DNA from: Pseudoalteromonas sp. OOF1S-7
GTDB lineage: Bacteria > Pseudomonadota > Gammaproteobacteria > Enterobacterales > Alteromonadaceae
DNA: 64,000 bases
Direction of reading: 5' to 3'
Assembly (NCBI RefSeq): GCF_022347765.1
Contig: NZ_JAKRFZ010000016.1
Span: 1-64,000, forward strand
In this document: positions 8,037 to 16,836 of the stretch, piece after piece
Layout: each line of letters begins with the position of its first letter
Position numbering within the stretch: position 1 is the stretch's first letter
Translations under genes and position numbers: made by a program
The notes under the pieces: model-generated
What the model was told of the DNA's origin: nothing
Database searches by the model: none
What the model saw: only the letters and a program-made list of their open reading frames with translations

Positions 8037-8568
8037 TTTTTCTTCCCAAACTTGTATAACTAATGACCCTGGCCTTTGAACGTATAATGTGAGTCGATAA
8101 AAATTCTATTTACACAGTGTCGTGCGGTTCCTTTTTACAATGTTACAGTTCCTATTAGCAAAACATGTTTTGTAACTGAATATGATATTACCGCACGGGG
8201 CAAGGTGTTGTTACTTTCCAGCAAAGCACACCCTTTATCTAATAGGCCAGCAGCTGCATGTGAGCACATTTACGGTGGCGCTTTTCGTAACAGTAAGTAC
8301 ATTTGTTACACTGGGCGTATGCGCTTCCCTGACAGCCAGATAATAGCAACCTCCCTTCTTTAGATAACTGCCGGGCATCAGGAACACCGCTCAATTACTC
8401 ATAGCAACTACATTGGTGATTAGGTCAATATTACTATTTCGAAAAATCACCACATCAGCTTTAATGCTTACTGTATCTCGCGAGTATCAAGAACACCTGG
8501 TTTACCTGTGTTCATCCTGAACAACGACAGCAAACAACCGCGCCTTCGGGCGCGGATGGAGGATTTGT
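8037..8568. other. Long non-coding gap upstream of the ceramidase gene
   Basis: 532 bases with no credible ORF. Visible structure includes a perfect 12-base palindrome AAAACATGTTTT (8160-8171), set inside a wider ACAGTT...AACTG dyad, and a GTAACA...TGTTAC dyad at about 8288-8310. These could be operators for the divergent genes or ends of small decayed elements. The 3' end carries the separate hairpin described at 8538-8555. Confidence 0.4.
8538..8555 (+). promoter_or_regulatory. Perfect CUUCGG tetraloop hairpin just before the ceramidase ribosome site
   Basis: CCGCGCC (8538-8544), loop TTCG (8545-8548) and GGCGCGG (8549-8555) form a perfect 7-bp GC stem with the unusually stable C(UUCG)G loop. 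It ends three bases before the GGAGG ribosome site (8558-8562), which precedes the ATG at 8569. There is no U-tract, so it is not a normal terminator. Likely roles are 5' mRNA protection or control of ribosome access. Confidence 0.65.
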
Positions 8569-10683
8569 ATGACTACTTTACACGCAAGATATAAAACATG
8601 GTTGCTCATAGTCACCAGCATGATTTTGGTTACTTTTAGCCTGGCCGCAAAGGCAAATAACGACTGGATCATCGGATCTGGGATCTATGATATCACTGGC
8701 CCGGCTGCCGATCGGGGCATGGTAGGTTATGGCGACACCGAAGAAACGACCCAGGGCATACATACCCGGTTGTGGTCACGCGCCTTTGTGATCGGCAAAC
8801 CGGGGAGCAATCGGCTTGTTACCTTTGTTAGTGCCGATCTGCAAAGCATCACCCAGGGTGTACACCAGGGCGTGCTTAAAAAGATTTCCAGCGATCCCAT
8901 GCTGGCTCCGTTCTTTAATCAGACCAATGTGATGCTCAGCGCCACCCATGTTCACGTCGGACCCGGCGGCTATGATCACAACATCATGCTAAATATGAGT
9001 GCACTTGGTTATGACGAAGACAACTATAACACCATAGTTAACGGCATTTATATGTCCATACGCAACGCCTTTTTGAGCCGGGATCTGGGCAGCATACGTA
9101 TCAATCAGGGTCAGCTGTCAGGCGCCGCAATTAACCGCAATGTCACCGCGTATAACCGCAATCCGGATGCCGATGACTATGCCACCAACATCAATGAAAC
9201 CATGACAGTGCTGAAGCTCACCAGAAGCAATGGCCAGGAAATTGGTATGATCAACTGGTTTGGCGTGCACAATGTGTCGAGTAATCAGACGCAGCGGCTG
9301 ATCACTGGCGATAACAAAGGGGTTGCGGCGCAACTGTTTGAAAAGCAAAAAGGCGCTAACTGGCCGTTGTCGGGTCAGTTTGTTGCCGCCTTTGCCAACA
9401 GCGAAGAAGGCGATGTATCGCCCAATGTTTGTGGCGCAGAGGATGGCTGTGCGGGTAAAGGCAACAACGAAGCCAACGTGGCTTTGTCAGCACAAAAGCA
9501 ATATAACAAAGCAATCAGCTTGTACAACAGCGCATCCGACACACTCAATGGCACACTGGACATGCGTTTTCAATACGTAAAACTGCCAGGATTAGGGGTT
9601 GCGAGCCAGTACACGGGCAACGGCAACCAGGTATTGTGTAAAGGCGCCATCGGTTTTTCGATGACTGCCGGTGCAACCCATGACGGTCCGTCTGGTCAGT
9701 CAGGCGTCTTCGAAGGGATGACACAAGACAATGAAGGCAGCAGCTGGAACCGCATCTCAGTGATCGGCGCGGTTGGTGGCATATATCAATTCATTAAAGA
9801 TTTTGGCACGCTGCTGGGACTGGATAAAGATGTGCTGGGCAGCAGAACCGATGAGGCCTGCCAGTATCCAAAGCCGACTTTTTTACCTATTCAGCTAGGT
9901 AGCGGTGCGCACCTGTATACTGACACCCTGCCTTTCCAGCTCTTTCAGATTGGCAATCTGGCACTGGTCGGTATCCCTGGAGAAATGACCACTATGGCCG
10001 CGCGTCGCCTGCGTAGCGACTTACAGACAATTCTTGCACCTCGCGGCATCACTAAGGTGATATTTGCTGGCCTGGCGAATGCGTACGGTGGCTACATTAC
10101 CACCAAAGAGGAGTATCAGGTTCAGTATTACGAAGGCGCCCATAACCTGTTTGGCCAGTACAGCCTGGCTGCGTATCGCCAGATCTTTGCCGGACTGGCC
10201 AGTGCTTTAGTTAACGACCAGCCCGTTGCAACGGGGCCAAGCCCGCTGGACTGGTCCAATAAACAGAAAGTCGATGCCATTGGCGTGGTTTATGACGACA
10301 AACGCGTATGGGAGTCTTTCGGACAAACCTGGAATGATGCCAACAGCAGTTACAACCGTGGCAGTACTGTTAAGGTGAAGTTTCGCTCCGGTCATCCGCA
10401 AAACAATTTCAAAACCATGTCGAGCTTTTTGGAGGTACAAAAATATGAGCATGGTATCTGGTCAACCATATTAACCGATAACGACCTGAGCACTAAATTC
10501 ACCTGGATACGCGATACTGCAGCGGATTGTCTGGCGTGCTCATTCGCTCAGCTGGAATGGACCATAGATCCGGCGACGCCCAAGGGAGTTTACCGTATTA
10601 AACACCAGGGCCACAGTAAAAGCGCCTGGGGCGGGCAGATCCAAAGTTATTCCGGCACCAGCCGCTCATTTCTGGTGAAATAA
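8569..10683 (+). CDS. Secreted neutral ceramidase
   Basis: A 704-residue enzyme that hydrolyses the N-acyl bond of ceramide to sphingosine and fatty acid. A signal peptide (residues 1-29, ending LAAKA) directs export. The family's N-terminal GIYDITGPAADRGMVGYG is followed by a zinc motif SATHVHVGPGGYD (about 125-137). Next come a second zinc histidine in NWFGVHNVSS, the catalytic serine motif GDVSPN (about 285), and the C-terminal TKEEYQVQYYEGAH region holding the tyrosine ligand. An Ig-like domain fills the last 140 residues. Length and layout match bacterial neutral ceramidases such as that of Pseudomonas aeruginosa. It is monocistronic with a good ribosome site and its own terminator. A bacterium without sphingolipids would use it on host or algal ceramides. 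Confidence 0.95.
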   Translation: MTTLHARYKTWLLIVTSMILVTFSLAAKANNDWIIGSGIYDITGPAADRGMVGYGDTEETTQGIHTRLWSRAFVIGKPGSNRLVTFVSADLQSITQGVHQGVLKKISSDPMLAPFFNQTNVMLSATHVHVGPGGYDHNIMLNMSALGYDEDNYNTIVNGIYMSIRNAFLSRDLGSIRINQGQLSGAAINRNVTAYNRNPDADDYATNINETMTVLKLTRSNGQEIGMINWFGVHNVSSNQTQRLITGDNKGVAAQLFEKQKGANWPLSGQFVAAFANSEEGDVSPNVCGAEDGCAGKGNNEANVALSAQKQYNKAISLYNSASDTLNGTLDMRFQYVKLPGLGVASQYTGNGNQVLCKGAIGFSMTAGATHDGPSGQSGVFEGMTQDNEGSSWNRISVIGAVGGIYQFIKDFGTLLGLDKDVLGSRTDEACQYPKPTFLPIQLGSGAHLYTDTLPFQLFQIGNLALVGIPGEMTTMAARRLRSDLQTILAPRGITKVIFAGLANAYGGYITTKEEYQVQYYEGAHNLFGQYSLAAYRQIFAGLASALVNDQPVATGPSPLDWSNKQKVDAIGVVYDDKRVWESFGQTWNDANSSYNRGSTVKVKFRSGHPQNNFKTMSSFLEVQKYEHGIWSTILTDNDLSTKFTWIRDTAADCLACSFAQLEWTIDPATPKGVYRIKHQGHSKSAWGGQIQSYSGTSRSFLVK

Positions 10684-10696
10684 CTGAATTCATCTG

Positions 10697-10722
10697 AAGG
10701 CCGTGCACTGCATGGCCTTTTC
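10697..10722 (+). terminator. Rho-independent terminator of the ceramidase gene
   Basis: AAGGCCGTGC (10697-10706) pairs with GCATGGCCTT (10710-10719) with one G-T wobble and a three-base loop, followed by TTTTC. It begins 13 bases after the ceramidase stop. Confidence 0.8.
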
Positions 10723-10791
10723 ATTTTACCTGAATTGTCATCTACAGCCCACATAAGGTGAATATCAAGCCCAACACACCAGGTTACAACT

Positions 10792-11001
10792 TCAGTAAAA
10801 TCGAACGACGCAAACATAGTCTGGGTTGGGCAGGTCAAAACAGGCGTTCACCGTCTCAGCGTCAATGACTTTGCTTTTTATATACGTCTTCCCCTCGGAT
10901 ATATCAAACCGTTTCAAACACTTTGAGTAGTCTCCAGAGCCGTTGATCACGCATCCGATTTTGTTCTGAAATGAGGCAACAAAGCCTGCGCTTATTGGTA
11001 G
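10792..11001 (-). pseudogene. Orphan 70-codon open frame rich in Cys, no start codon
   Basis: An open frame on the minus strand ending at the TGA at 10792-10794. It reads as a plausible small-protein C terminus: VASFQNKIGCVINGSGDYSK, then CLKRFDISEGKTYIKSK, and a tail with two more Cys ending CVVRFY. No good start codon lies in frame. An in-frame TGA (11002-11004) separates it from an upstream ATG followed by MQCQLCHRGYFV. It may be the remains of a small secreted disulfide-bonded protein, or chance. I do not recognise the family. Confidence 0.35.
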
Positions 11002-11040
11002 TCACACAAAGTAACCCCTATGGCACAACTGACATTGCAT

Positions 11041-11082
11041 AAAATGTCAAAAATACATAATTTTTGCTTATTTTGGCATTTT
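11041..11082. repeat. Imperfect inverted repeat upstream of the LuxR-type gene
   Basis: AAAATG-t-CAAAA at about 11041-11051 is mirrored by TTTTG-g-CATTTT at about 11070-11082, with an AT-rich 18-base spacer. It lies about 200 bases upstream of the LuxR-type gene and could be a regulator site or a hairpin. No direct functional evidence. Confidence 0.4.
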
Positions 11083-11284
11083 AATGAAGTGGTGCCCCAG
11101 CATGACGTCGTGTATGGCGCTGGAAAAATGAACCGCTGAACTGTGCGCGGTTGTCTGGTAATTCAGGTGAGATCTTAAAATTGGTATCATCTTGGCTTCA
11201 TAGAAATCGCAGCTGTCAATATTGGTGCAGGCTAACTATATTTGCCAATAGTAAATTGGTATGACCAACAAGGAAAGAAATAGC

Positions 11285-12262
11285 ATGATGACAACCGATA
11301 CCGTTGCAAACACAGATGCCCTTATAGGCACCTTGTACCGTGAAGCGACGCGGATACCGCCTGCACAGTACAGAGTTTGGGCTCTGGAGCAGCTCTCCAG
11401 AGTAATAGAGTTTGACGCCGCATTCTGGGGCAGCGGTAACAGCGCTGATATGCATTTTCATTACGCTTGCCACATCGGATTAGATGATCAGTATGCCCAA
11501 CAACTGAAGCAAACCTTACCCATCAATCCAATTAAAAACGCCGTGATCAGTAGCCTGGGCAGGCCAGTGAACATGCAGGATGTGATCGACGACGACACCT
11601 TCTACCAGTCACCGGTATATCAGCAACTCTTCAAACCCTATGGTATTGAGCGCATACTGGCCGCCGGTCACTTTGATCATGACAATGGCCTGTATTCACT
11701 GATCAGTTTATACCGCTTTGACCGCCAGCACGTTTTTACCGAGCAGGAGCGCAATTTACAGGCACGACTGATATTTCACCTGGTCAACGCCGTATCACAC
11801 GCCTTTTTTCTGCACCTACGAGTTGGCAGTGCGCTGCAACAAACTCAGGATCACGCCACATCGGCTATTTGCGATCGCAACGGTTGCTTTCATGAAGTCC
11901 AGCCCCGGTTTGTTGCGTTATTGAATCAGTATTTCCCCAACCGCAGGGGAGTGACTCTGCCCTTTACGATTGGTAAAGACCAAACCACTACTGAAATTAA
12001 TAACCTGGCCGTGTCCTTTAAATCCCTGGGCGAGCTGGTGCTGGTAACCCTAAGGTTGCCGGGGCCTTTGGACAGTTTAAGCCGGCGCGAAAGCCAAATC
12101 GTGGAATGGGTGTGTAAAGGCCTGACTTTTAAGGAGGTCGGCAGGCAGCTGAATGTGGCCCCTTCAACGGTATCTAATCACTTATACCGAATTTATGACA
12201 AGGTAGGGATTAACAGCCGCAGTGAGCTGGCGCAACTGGTTGATAGCCAGCGCGCTGGGTGA
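11285..12262 (+). CDS. LuxR-family transcriptional regulator
   Basis: Started at the ATG at 11285 (AAGGA about ten bases upstream) the product is 325 residues; an ATG at 11261 lacks a ribosome site. The C terminus is a clear LuxR/GerE HTH: LSRRESQIVEWVCKGLTFKE, then VGRQLNVAPSTVSNHLYRIY and KVGINSRSELAQL. The N-terminal 250 residues look like a GAF-type sensor but lack the typical autoinducer-binding residues of TraR-like proteins. They contain FDAAFWGSG and a His/Cys-rich stretch (MHFHYACH). The ligand is unknown. No target operon is adjacent, so autoregulation or control at a distance is likely. Three ATTGGT copies lie just upstream. Confidence 0.88.
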   Translation: MMTTDTVANTDALIGTLYREATRIPPAQYRVWALEQLSRVIEFDAAFWGSGNSADMHFHYACHIGLDDQYAQQLKQTLPINPIKNAVISSLGRPVNMQDVIDDDTFYQSPVYQQLFKPYGIERILAAGHFDHDNGLYSLISLYRFDRQHVFTEQERNLQARLIFHLVNAVSHAFFLHLRVGSALQQTQDHATSAICDRNGCFHEVQPRFVALLNQYFPNRRGVTLPFTIGKDQTTTEINNLAVSFKSLGELVLVTLRLPGPLDSLSRRESQIVEWVCKGLTFKEVGRQLNVAPSTVSNHLYRIYDKVGINSRSELAQLVDSQRAG

Positions 12263-12374
12263 CGTGAGTCGGGTCCAGGGTTGCATCAGTGCTAACCGCT
12301 GGATATAAGTACACAGAGCACTTATCACACTTTATTTAATCCGCCCGGTTAGAGAGCCGAGTGGCGTTAAGCAG

Positions 12375-12399
12375 ATCCCGGGTCGCAAGCGCCCGGGAT
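12375..12399. repeat. REP-like GC-rich palindrome
   Basis: ATCCCGGG (12375-12382) and CCCGGGAT (12392-12399) flank a nine-base loop, followed by GACAAGG. The layout (ATCCCGGG...CCCGGGATGAC) resembles the extragenic palindromes of the GTCATCCCGG type common in marine gammaproteobacteria. It lies between converging genes and may also act as an mRNA 3' end. Copy number cannot be judged from one window. Confidence 0.6.
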
Positions 12400-12508
12400 G
12401 ACAAGGGTGTTGGTATCAATAAAGGGAGCAGTTTTTTGCTCTAAGTTCATTAATGGTTCTTAGCGTTATTCATGCATATAAATACAGCTCTCTCGAACCT
12501 CAAAGAGA

Positions 12509-13069
12509 CTAATCGCCGTAATCTTTTGCGGCTTGTTCAATCTTTTCAAAGTTACGCTCTCTCGACTCAGCCTTCAATGCATAACTTAAAAAGCACCCAC
12601 CAACAAAAAACTGGGCGACCATGATAAAGTTGTCTCTCACGTATAACTTTATATATGCGTTATCAATCCAGGAATATTTATAAGCAAGGACTTCCAACCA
12701 AGTGACCAGGTCCATAATAATTGTCAGACCAATTAATAGAAAAATAGTGCACTCTTGAGCGGAAAGAGTCTGCTTCTCATATACTATTTTATAAAACTTA
12801 AGCCCTGTCCTGTTGTAAAGCAGCAAAGCCAGATCTCTGCGATAGAAAATTGGTAGTAGAAACGAAATACTCATTAGCGCTTGTGCCAAATAGTAGTGCG
12901 TTCTCCACTGGATTATAGTAGGAAACACTATAAAGCTAAAAACGACAACAACTGCATAAGAAAGCAAAAACCATCTTGCTGTGGGTACTTTCCAGCAAAA
13001 CAGTAATCCAAGCGCAATAAAAATGGGGTGAGTATAATCAGCAATAGTATAAATATCATACATAGACAT
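12509..13069 (-). CDS. Membrane protein coupled to an XRE regulator
   Basis: A 186-residue membrane protein with about five hydrophobic segments (about 14-30, 34-52, 60-75, 108-130, 147-165) and a charged cytoplasmic tail (ESRERNFEKIEQAAKDYGD). Its ATG overlaps the stop of the upstream XRE gene (TAATG), so the two are translationally coupled. The gene is clearly AT-richer than its neighbours, which suggests acquisition by transfer. I do not recognise the family. By analogy with other XRE-membrane pairs it might be a small defence, toxin or signalling module, but nothing in the sequence proves this. Confidence 0.75.
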   Translation of the reverse strand: MSMYDIYTIADYTHPIFIALGLLFCWKVPTARWFLLSYAVVVVFSFIVFPTIIQWRTHYYLAQALMSISFLLPIFYRRDLALLLYNRTGLKFYKIVYEKQTLSAQECTIFLLIGLTIIMDLVTWLEVLAYKYSWIDNAYIKLYVRDNFIMVAQFFVGGCFLSYALKAESRERNFEKIEQAAKDYGD

Positions 13070-13395
13070 TACTCTTTCTCCTGCTCGTTCTCTTGAACTT
13101 CATCTGAATTCGGCTCAGCAAAATCAAACGCATTGGTCAGATCTTTACCAAATATTAAAAATACCTCAAACAGCTGTACACTGCTCATATCGGTTTTACC
13201 GGACTCATAGTTGCTGATGGTGGCCTGATCAACACCGAGCTTTTTAGCCAGGGTGGCCTGAGACCATTTACGCTCCAGGCGCATGCGCCTGACCGAGCTC
13301 TGAATGTAGCGTCTGAATCTTTCTGTTTTGTTCCTTCTTGTTATGTTATTCACACACTTGTACCCTTTCCTTATACTGTGAGCGAAAAATACCAC
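13069..13395 (-). CDS. XRE-family helix-turn-helix regulator
   Basis: Up to 108 residues. A GTG at 13356 behind AAGGAAAGGG may be the true start, giving 95 residues. The HTH is classic: IQSSVRRMRLERKWSQATLA, then KKLGVDQATISNYESGKTD, near residues 30-75. The C-terminal tail is acidic (SDEVQENEQEKE). It overlaps the following membrane gene by TAATG. It probably represses its own two-gene operon; the 170-base AT-rich gap upstream would hold the operator. The pair looks acquired. Confidence 0.85.
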   Translation of the reverse strand: MVFFAHSIRKGYKCVNNITRRNKTERFRRYIQSSVRRMRLERKWSQATLAKKLGVDQATISNYESGKTDMSSVQLFEVFLIFGKDLTNAFDFAEPNSDEVQENEQEKE

Positions 13396-13568
13396 CCAAT
13401 AACGCGCGCAAGCAACTAATTTTTAACATAAGAAACAAAAACTAGGCACTTTATGAATCTATTTATAAGCCTATTTTTATCAAGGCGTTAAACTATCTGA
13501 ATTCGGCCCAGAATAGTCCGTTTACTTTTTATTCAAAATCAGAGGGTAAAAACGGAGATATTTCGCTT

Positions 13569-14498
13569 TTACAGCAATGCAGCCTGCTCAACCACTATGG
13601 CATGGCGCTGAGCCAGGCGCAGGTGGTCTTTGTCGTAGCCGCCGCCAATCACGGTGGCAACCGGGATACCCGCTTGCTGGCAGGTTTTGAGCACCAGAGC
13701 ATCGCGTTGCTCCAGGCCGCGCCAGCTGATGTCCAGTTTACCCAAGCCATCGTGCTCCCAGATGTCCACACCGGCATCGTACAGCACCAGATCCGGGTTT
13801 ACATCACTCAGCAGCCCTTTCAGCGTGTCTTCAACAATACTCAGGTACCGGGCATCTTTGAGGTTGGTCGCCAGGCCGATATCCAGATCGCTTTGGTGTT
13901 TGCGAAACGGAAAGTTCTTTTCGCAATGGATGGAGCAGGTAAACACATAGGGATGGTGTTTAAGCATAGCTGCGGTGCCATCCCCCTGGTGGACATCCAG
14001 GTCAAAGATAAGCACATTATTTACCTTACCTTGCTCTATCAGGGTCGTGGAAGTAAACGCTAAGTCATTCACCATGCAATAGCCAGAGCCAAAGTCATAA
14101 TGAGCATGGTGGGTGCCCCCGGCCAGATGGCAGGCGATGCCATTTTGCAGTGCCAGTTCGGCTGTTTTGAGTGTACCAAGCGGGGCGGTAAAAGTCCGCG
14201 CCATCAGTTGTTCCGACCAGGGCAGGCCAATACGGCGCATGGCTTTAACATCGAGCTGGTTGCGCCACAAGTCCCACAGGTAGGTATCACAGTGTACCGT
14301 TTCCAGTGCTTGTGGCGAACCCAGTTGAGGCTGATACAGGTTGTCGCCAATCAATCCCAGTGCCTTCACCTGCTGATATAAATTGGCGAATTTACTCATC
14401 ACAAAGCGGTGATTTGGGTCAAAACTAAATGAATAGTTGGGGTGATACACCAAAGGCAGACTGGTATTAAGGGATTGGCGATTTATATACATATCCAA
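13569..14498 (-). CDS. Histone-deacetylase-family protein (class IV-like)
   Basis: A 309-residue zinc amidohydrolase of the HDAC/AcuC/acetylpolyamine fold. Active-site motifs are present in order: the tandem histidines AGGTHHAHYDFGSGYC (about 127-142), the first zinc ligands DLDVHQGDGTA (about 166-176), and the third in YDAGVDIWEHDGLG (about 240-253), then GGGYDKD. This layout matches HDAC11-like (class IV) bacterial proteins of about 300 residues. It could deacetylate protein lysines or small acetylated amines; the substrate is open. It is divergent from the flavin reductase with about 98 bases between, so they may share control. Confidence 0.92.
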   Translation of the reverse strand: MDMYINRQSLNTSLPLVYHPNYSFSFDPNHRFVMSKFANLYQQVKALGLIGDNLYQPQLGSPQALETVHCDTYLWDLWRNQLDVKAMRRIGLPWSEQLMARTFTAPLGTLKTAELALQNGIACHLAGGTHHAHYDFGSGYCMVNDLAFTSTTLIEQGKVNNVLIFDLDVHQGDGTAAMLKHHPYVFTCSIHCEKNFPFRKHQSDLDIGLATNLKDARYLSIVEDTLKGLLSDVNPDLVLYDAGVDIWEHDGLGKLDISWRGLEQRDALVLKTCQQAGIPVATVIGGGYDKDHLRLAQRHAIVVEQAALL

Positions 14499-14596
14499 AA
14501 CAATGCAAAATACGGATGGCGTGAGTGTAACGCATCTTTCCAGCTGAGGGTTAGTGTGGCACCATATCGGTCCCTTTACTTTGCCTGTTTTGCTTT

Positions 14597-15211
14597 ATGG
14601 AACTGAACTTTGCCGATTTTTCGCCAACCCAGATTTATCACCTGATGACTCAAACGGTGATCCCAAGGCCCATTGCCTGGGTGTTAACCGAGTCGGGCGA
14701 GCACAATTACAACCTGGCCCCCTTTTCTTATTTTACGGCGGTATCCAGCGCCCCGCCTTTGTTGATGTTTTCAGCCGGAAAAAAGCCGGGCGGAGAAATC
14801 AAAGACACTGTTAAAAACATTAAAGCCACGCAGCGCTGTGTGATCCACATTGCCTCAGAGCAAGACGCAGAATTAGTGACTCAGACTGCCGCGACCTTAC
14901 CCCATGGCGAATCTGAAATCACAGCAAACAACATCGCGCTCACTGAATTTACCGGCTTTACCATGCCGCGGGTAGCCCACTGCGATATTGCCTACGGCTG
15001 CGAACTGTATGAAGTGCAGGAAATCGGCGACACGCCGCAAAACCTGGTGTTTGTGAAGATAGTCAGCTTATATTTGAGCGAAAAAGTTACGGAGCTGGAC
15101 CACAAACAGCGTATTAAAGTACTGGCCGAGAAAGCCAAGCCACTCGCGCGCCTTGGCAGCGCAGAGTATAGCGGGATCACTGCCCCGTTTACTAAGGCAA
15201 GGCCAGACTAA
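14597..15211 (+). CDS. Flavin reductase-like FMN-binding protein
   Basis: A 204-residue protein of the DIM6/NTAB flavin reductase family. Hallmarks include VIPRPIAWVLTESG, NLAPFSYFTAVSSAPPLLMF and a KDTVKNI helix that together build the FMN site of a split-barrel fold. This subgroup (about 200 residues) reduces or holds FMN, or acts as an oxidoreductase on small esters or quinones. Partner enzyme unknown. The start has a weak ribosome site. It converges with the NhaC gene across a strong hairpin. Confidence 0.88.
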   Translation: MELNFADFSPTQIYHLMTQTVIPRPIAWVLTESGEHNYNLAPFSYFTAVSSAPPLLMFSAGKKPGGEIKDTVKNIKATQRCVIHIASEQDAELVTQTAATLPHGESEITANNIALTEFTGFTMPRVAHCDIAYGCELYEVQEIGDTPQNLVFVKIVSLYLSEKVTELDHKQRIKVLAEKAKPLARLGSAEYSGITAPFTKARPD

Positions 15212-15247
15212 TCGGCAACCGCGCTACCAACTCGGGCATTATGATCT

Positions 15248-15279
15248 GCAAACGCAGTGAACGCCCTCACTGCGCTTGC
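15248..15279. terminator. Bidirectional hairpin between the flavin reductase and NhaC genes
   Basis: GCAAACGCAGTGA (15248-15260) pairs with TCACTGCGCTTGC (15267-15279), 12 of 13 positions, with a six-base loop. It lies between converging stops. U-tracts are weak, so it is a probable rather than certain terminator. Confidence 0.65.
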
Positions 15280-15307
15280 CAATTATAAGCTCAACTGACC
15301 AGCGTTG

Positions 15308-16690
15308 TTAACCAATCACCAGAAAGCCAACAAACGCGATGCAAGCAGCCAGCAGTGCATAAGGCAGCTGGGTAATTGCGTGGCTAACCAGGTTGCACCC
15401 TGAACCTTGCGCCGCTAACACGGTGGAGTCGGAGTAAAAGCATGCCTGGCTACCAAAGGACGATGCCGATAACAACGCGCCAATCACCAGCGGAATATTT
15501 GCATCAACCGCCACCGCCAGAGGCAATACAATGGGAATGGTGACTGCAAATATGCCCCAGCTCGACCCGGTTGCAAAAGCCAAAATTGCCATGGATAAAA
15601 ACACCATTGCCGGTAGCACATCGGCCGTCATGTAAGGGCTGAGCGTGTTGATGACATATTGTGGTAACAACAACTGATCACACACATCTTTAAAAATAAA
15701 CGCCGCAATCACAGTGCCAATAGCTGGCAGCATGCATTTAAACCCATTGATCATCTGCTCCAGCATATCGGCCAGCGGCATTAATCGCTGTGCCAGATAA
15801 AACGGCATAGTCACAGCCAGCGTCGCCAGCAGACCTTTCCACACATCAATGTCAAAATATACCGTAAAGGTCACCAGCAAACCCAAAGGCAGTAAGAAGT
15901 TATACAACTTGCCTTGGGTATCTGCCTGTTCAAATTCCTGCTCTATCGCTTTTGCCGCATACTGATCCGGGGTTTGCACCTCTTCAAGATCAACTTGCGC
16001 CAGCGCTGGGTTGCCGCCACGCGCCGCCAGCTCTGCTTTTTTCATTGGGCCAAAGAGCGGGATCACACCCAGCACCACCAGCGGCACCATAATCACAGCC
16101 ACCCATGCATAGAGCATGTAGGGAATAGCCGCAATATACGTACTGATCCCTTGCCCTTCCGGGGCCACACCGTTATCAACCAAAAGGCCACCAAAAAATA
16201 CCGCCCAGGTCGACAGCGGAACCAGCACACAGATAGGGGCAGCCGTTGAGTCCACAACATAAGCCAGCATTTCGCGGGAGATTTTGAATTTATCGGTCAC
16301 CCGGCGCATGGTTTCGCCGACGGTCAGGGCATTAAGGTAGTCGTCAATAAAGATCACCACGCCCAGCACATAAGTCATCAATAGCGACGATTTGGGTCCT
16401 TTGGCCAGCTTCAGAGCACTGCGGCCAAAAGCCAGCGCACCGCCGGTATGCACTAGCAACGCAATCAGGGCACCAAAAGAGCCACAAACCAAAATCAGCC
16501 AGCCGATGGTTTCATCGCCCATCACTTTAAGTGATACCGCTGCAAAGTTTGTCAGTACGCCCGATATATCCACCAAAGCCAGGCCAACCAGGGCCCCAAC
16601 CACCAGAGATAAAATTGGACGACGAAGAATAATTGCCAGTGTTAACACGACAACAGGGGGAATAATGCTAATTGCACTGGGCTCAGCCAT
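15308..16690 (-). CDS. NhaC-family Na+/H+ antiporter
   Basis: Started at the ATG at 16690 (GGGAAATGG just upstream) the product is 460 residues; a GTG at 16717 is also in frame. It has about 11-12 membrane helices. Family features are an early VVVLTLAIILRRPILSLVVG, the helix motif VIFIDDYLNALTVGETMRRV with paired acidic residues likely in the ion path, and PICVLVPLSTWAVFFG. Near the end come ATGSSWGIFAVTIPIVLPLA and a SASSFGSQACFYSDST motif. It would exchange external protons for internal Na+, fitting a marine cell. NhaC-like proteins can instead carry amino acids or organic ions. The gene is monocistronic. Confidence 0.92.
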   Translation of the reverse strand: MAEPSAISIIPPVVVLTLAIILRRPILSLVVGALVGLALVDISGVLTNFAAVSLKVMGDETIGWLILVCGSFGALIALLVHTGGALAFGRSALKLAKGPKSSLLMTYVLGVVIFIDDYLNALTVGETMRRVTDKFKISREMLAYVVDSTAAPICVLVPLSTWAVFFGGLLVDNGVAPEGQGISTYIAAIPYMLYAWVAVIMVPLVVLGVIPLFGPMKKAELAARGGNPALAQVDLEEVQTPDQYAAKAIEQEFEQADTQGKLYNFLLPLGLLVTFTVYFDIDVWKGLLATLAVTMPFYLAQRLMPLADMLEQMINGFKCMLPAIGTVIAAFIFKDVCDQLLLPQYVINTLSPYMTADVLPAMVFLSMAILAFATGSSWGIFAVTIPIVLPLAVAVDANIPLVIGALLSASSFGSQACFYSDSTVLAAQGSGCNLVSHAITQLPYALLAACIAFVGFLVIG

Positions 16691-16836
16691 AACCATTTCC
16701 CAAATTTCTATAAACACAAAAGCACGCCTGGCATGGCGAGCAAGTTCTGCCTAATTTTGGGTTGACGAAATGCTGTATGGCCCTCATTGAAACATCGCTG
16801 CGAAAATAAACGCAGTTCAACACGACGTCAATCGTT

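Noticed and set aside
11041..11082. AT-rich inverted repeat as the ceramidase terminator
   Set aside because: A better terminator lies directly after the ceramidase stop at 10697-10722; this repeat is 350 bases downstream.
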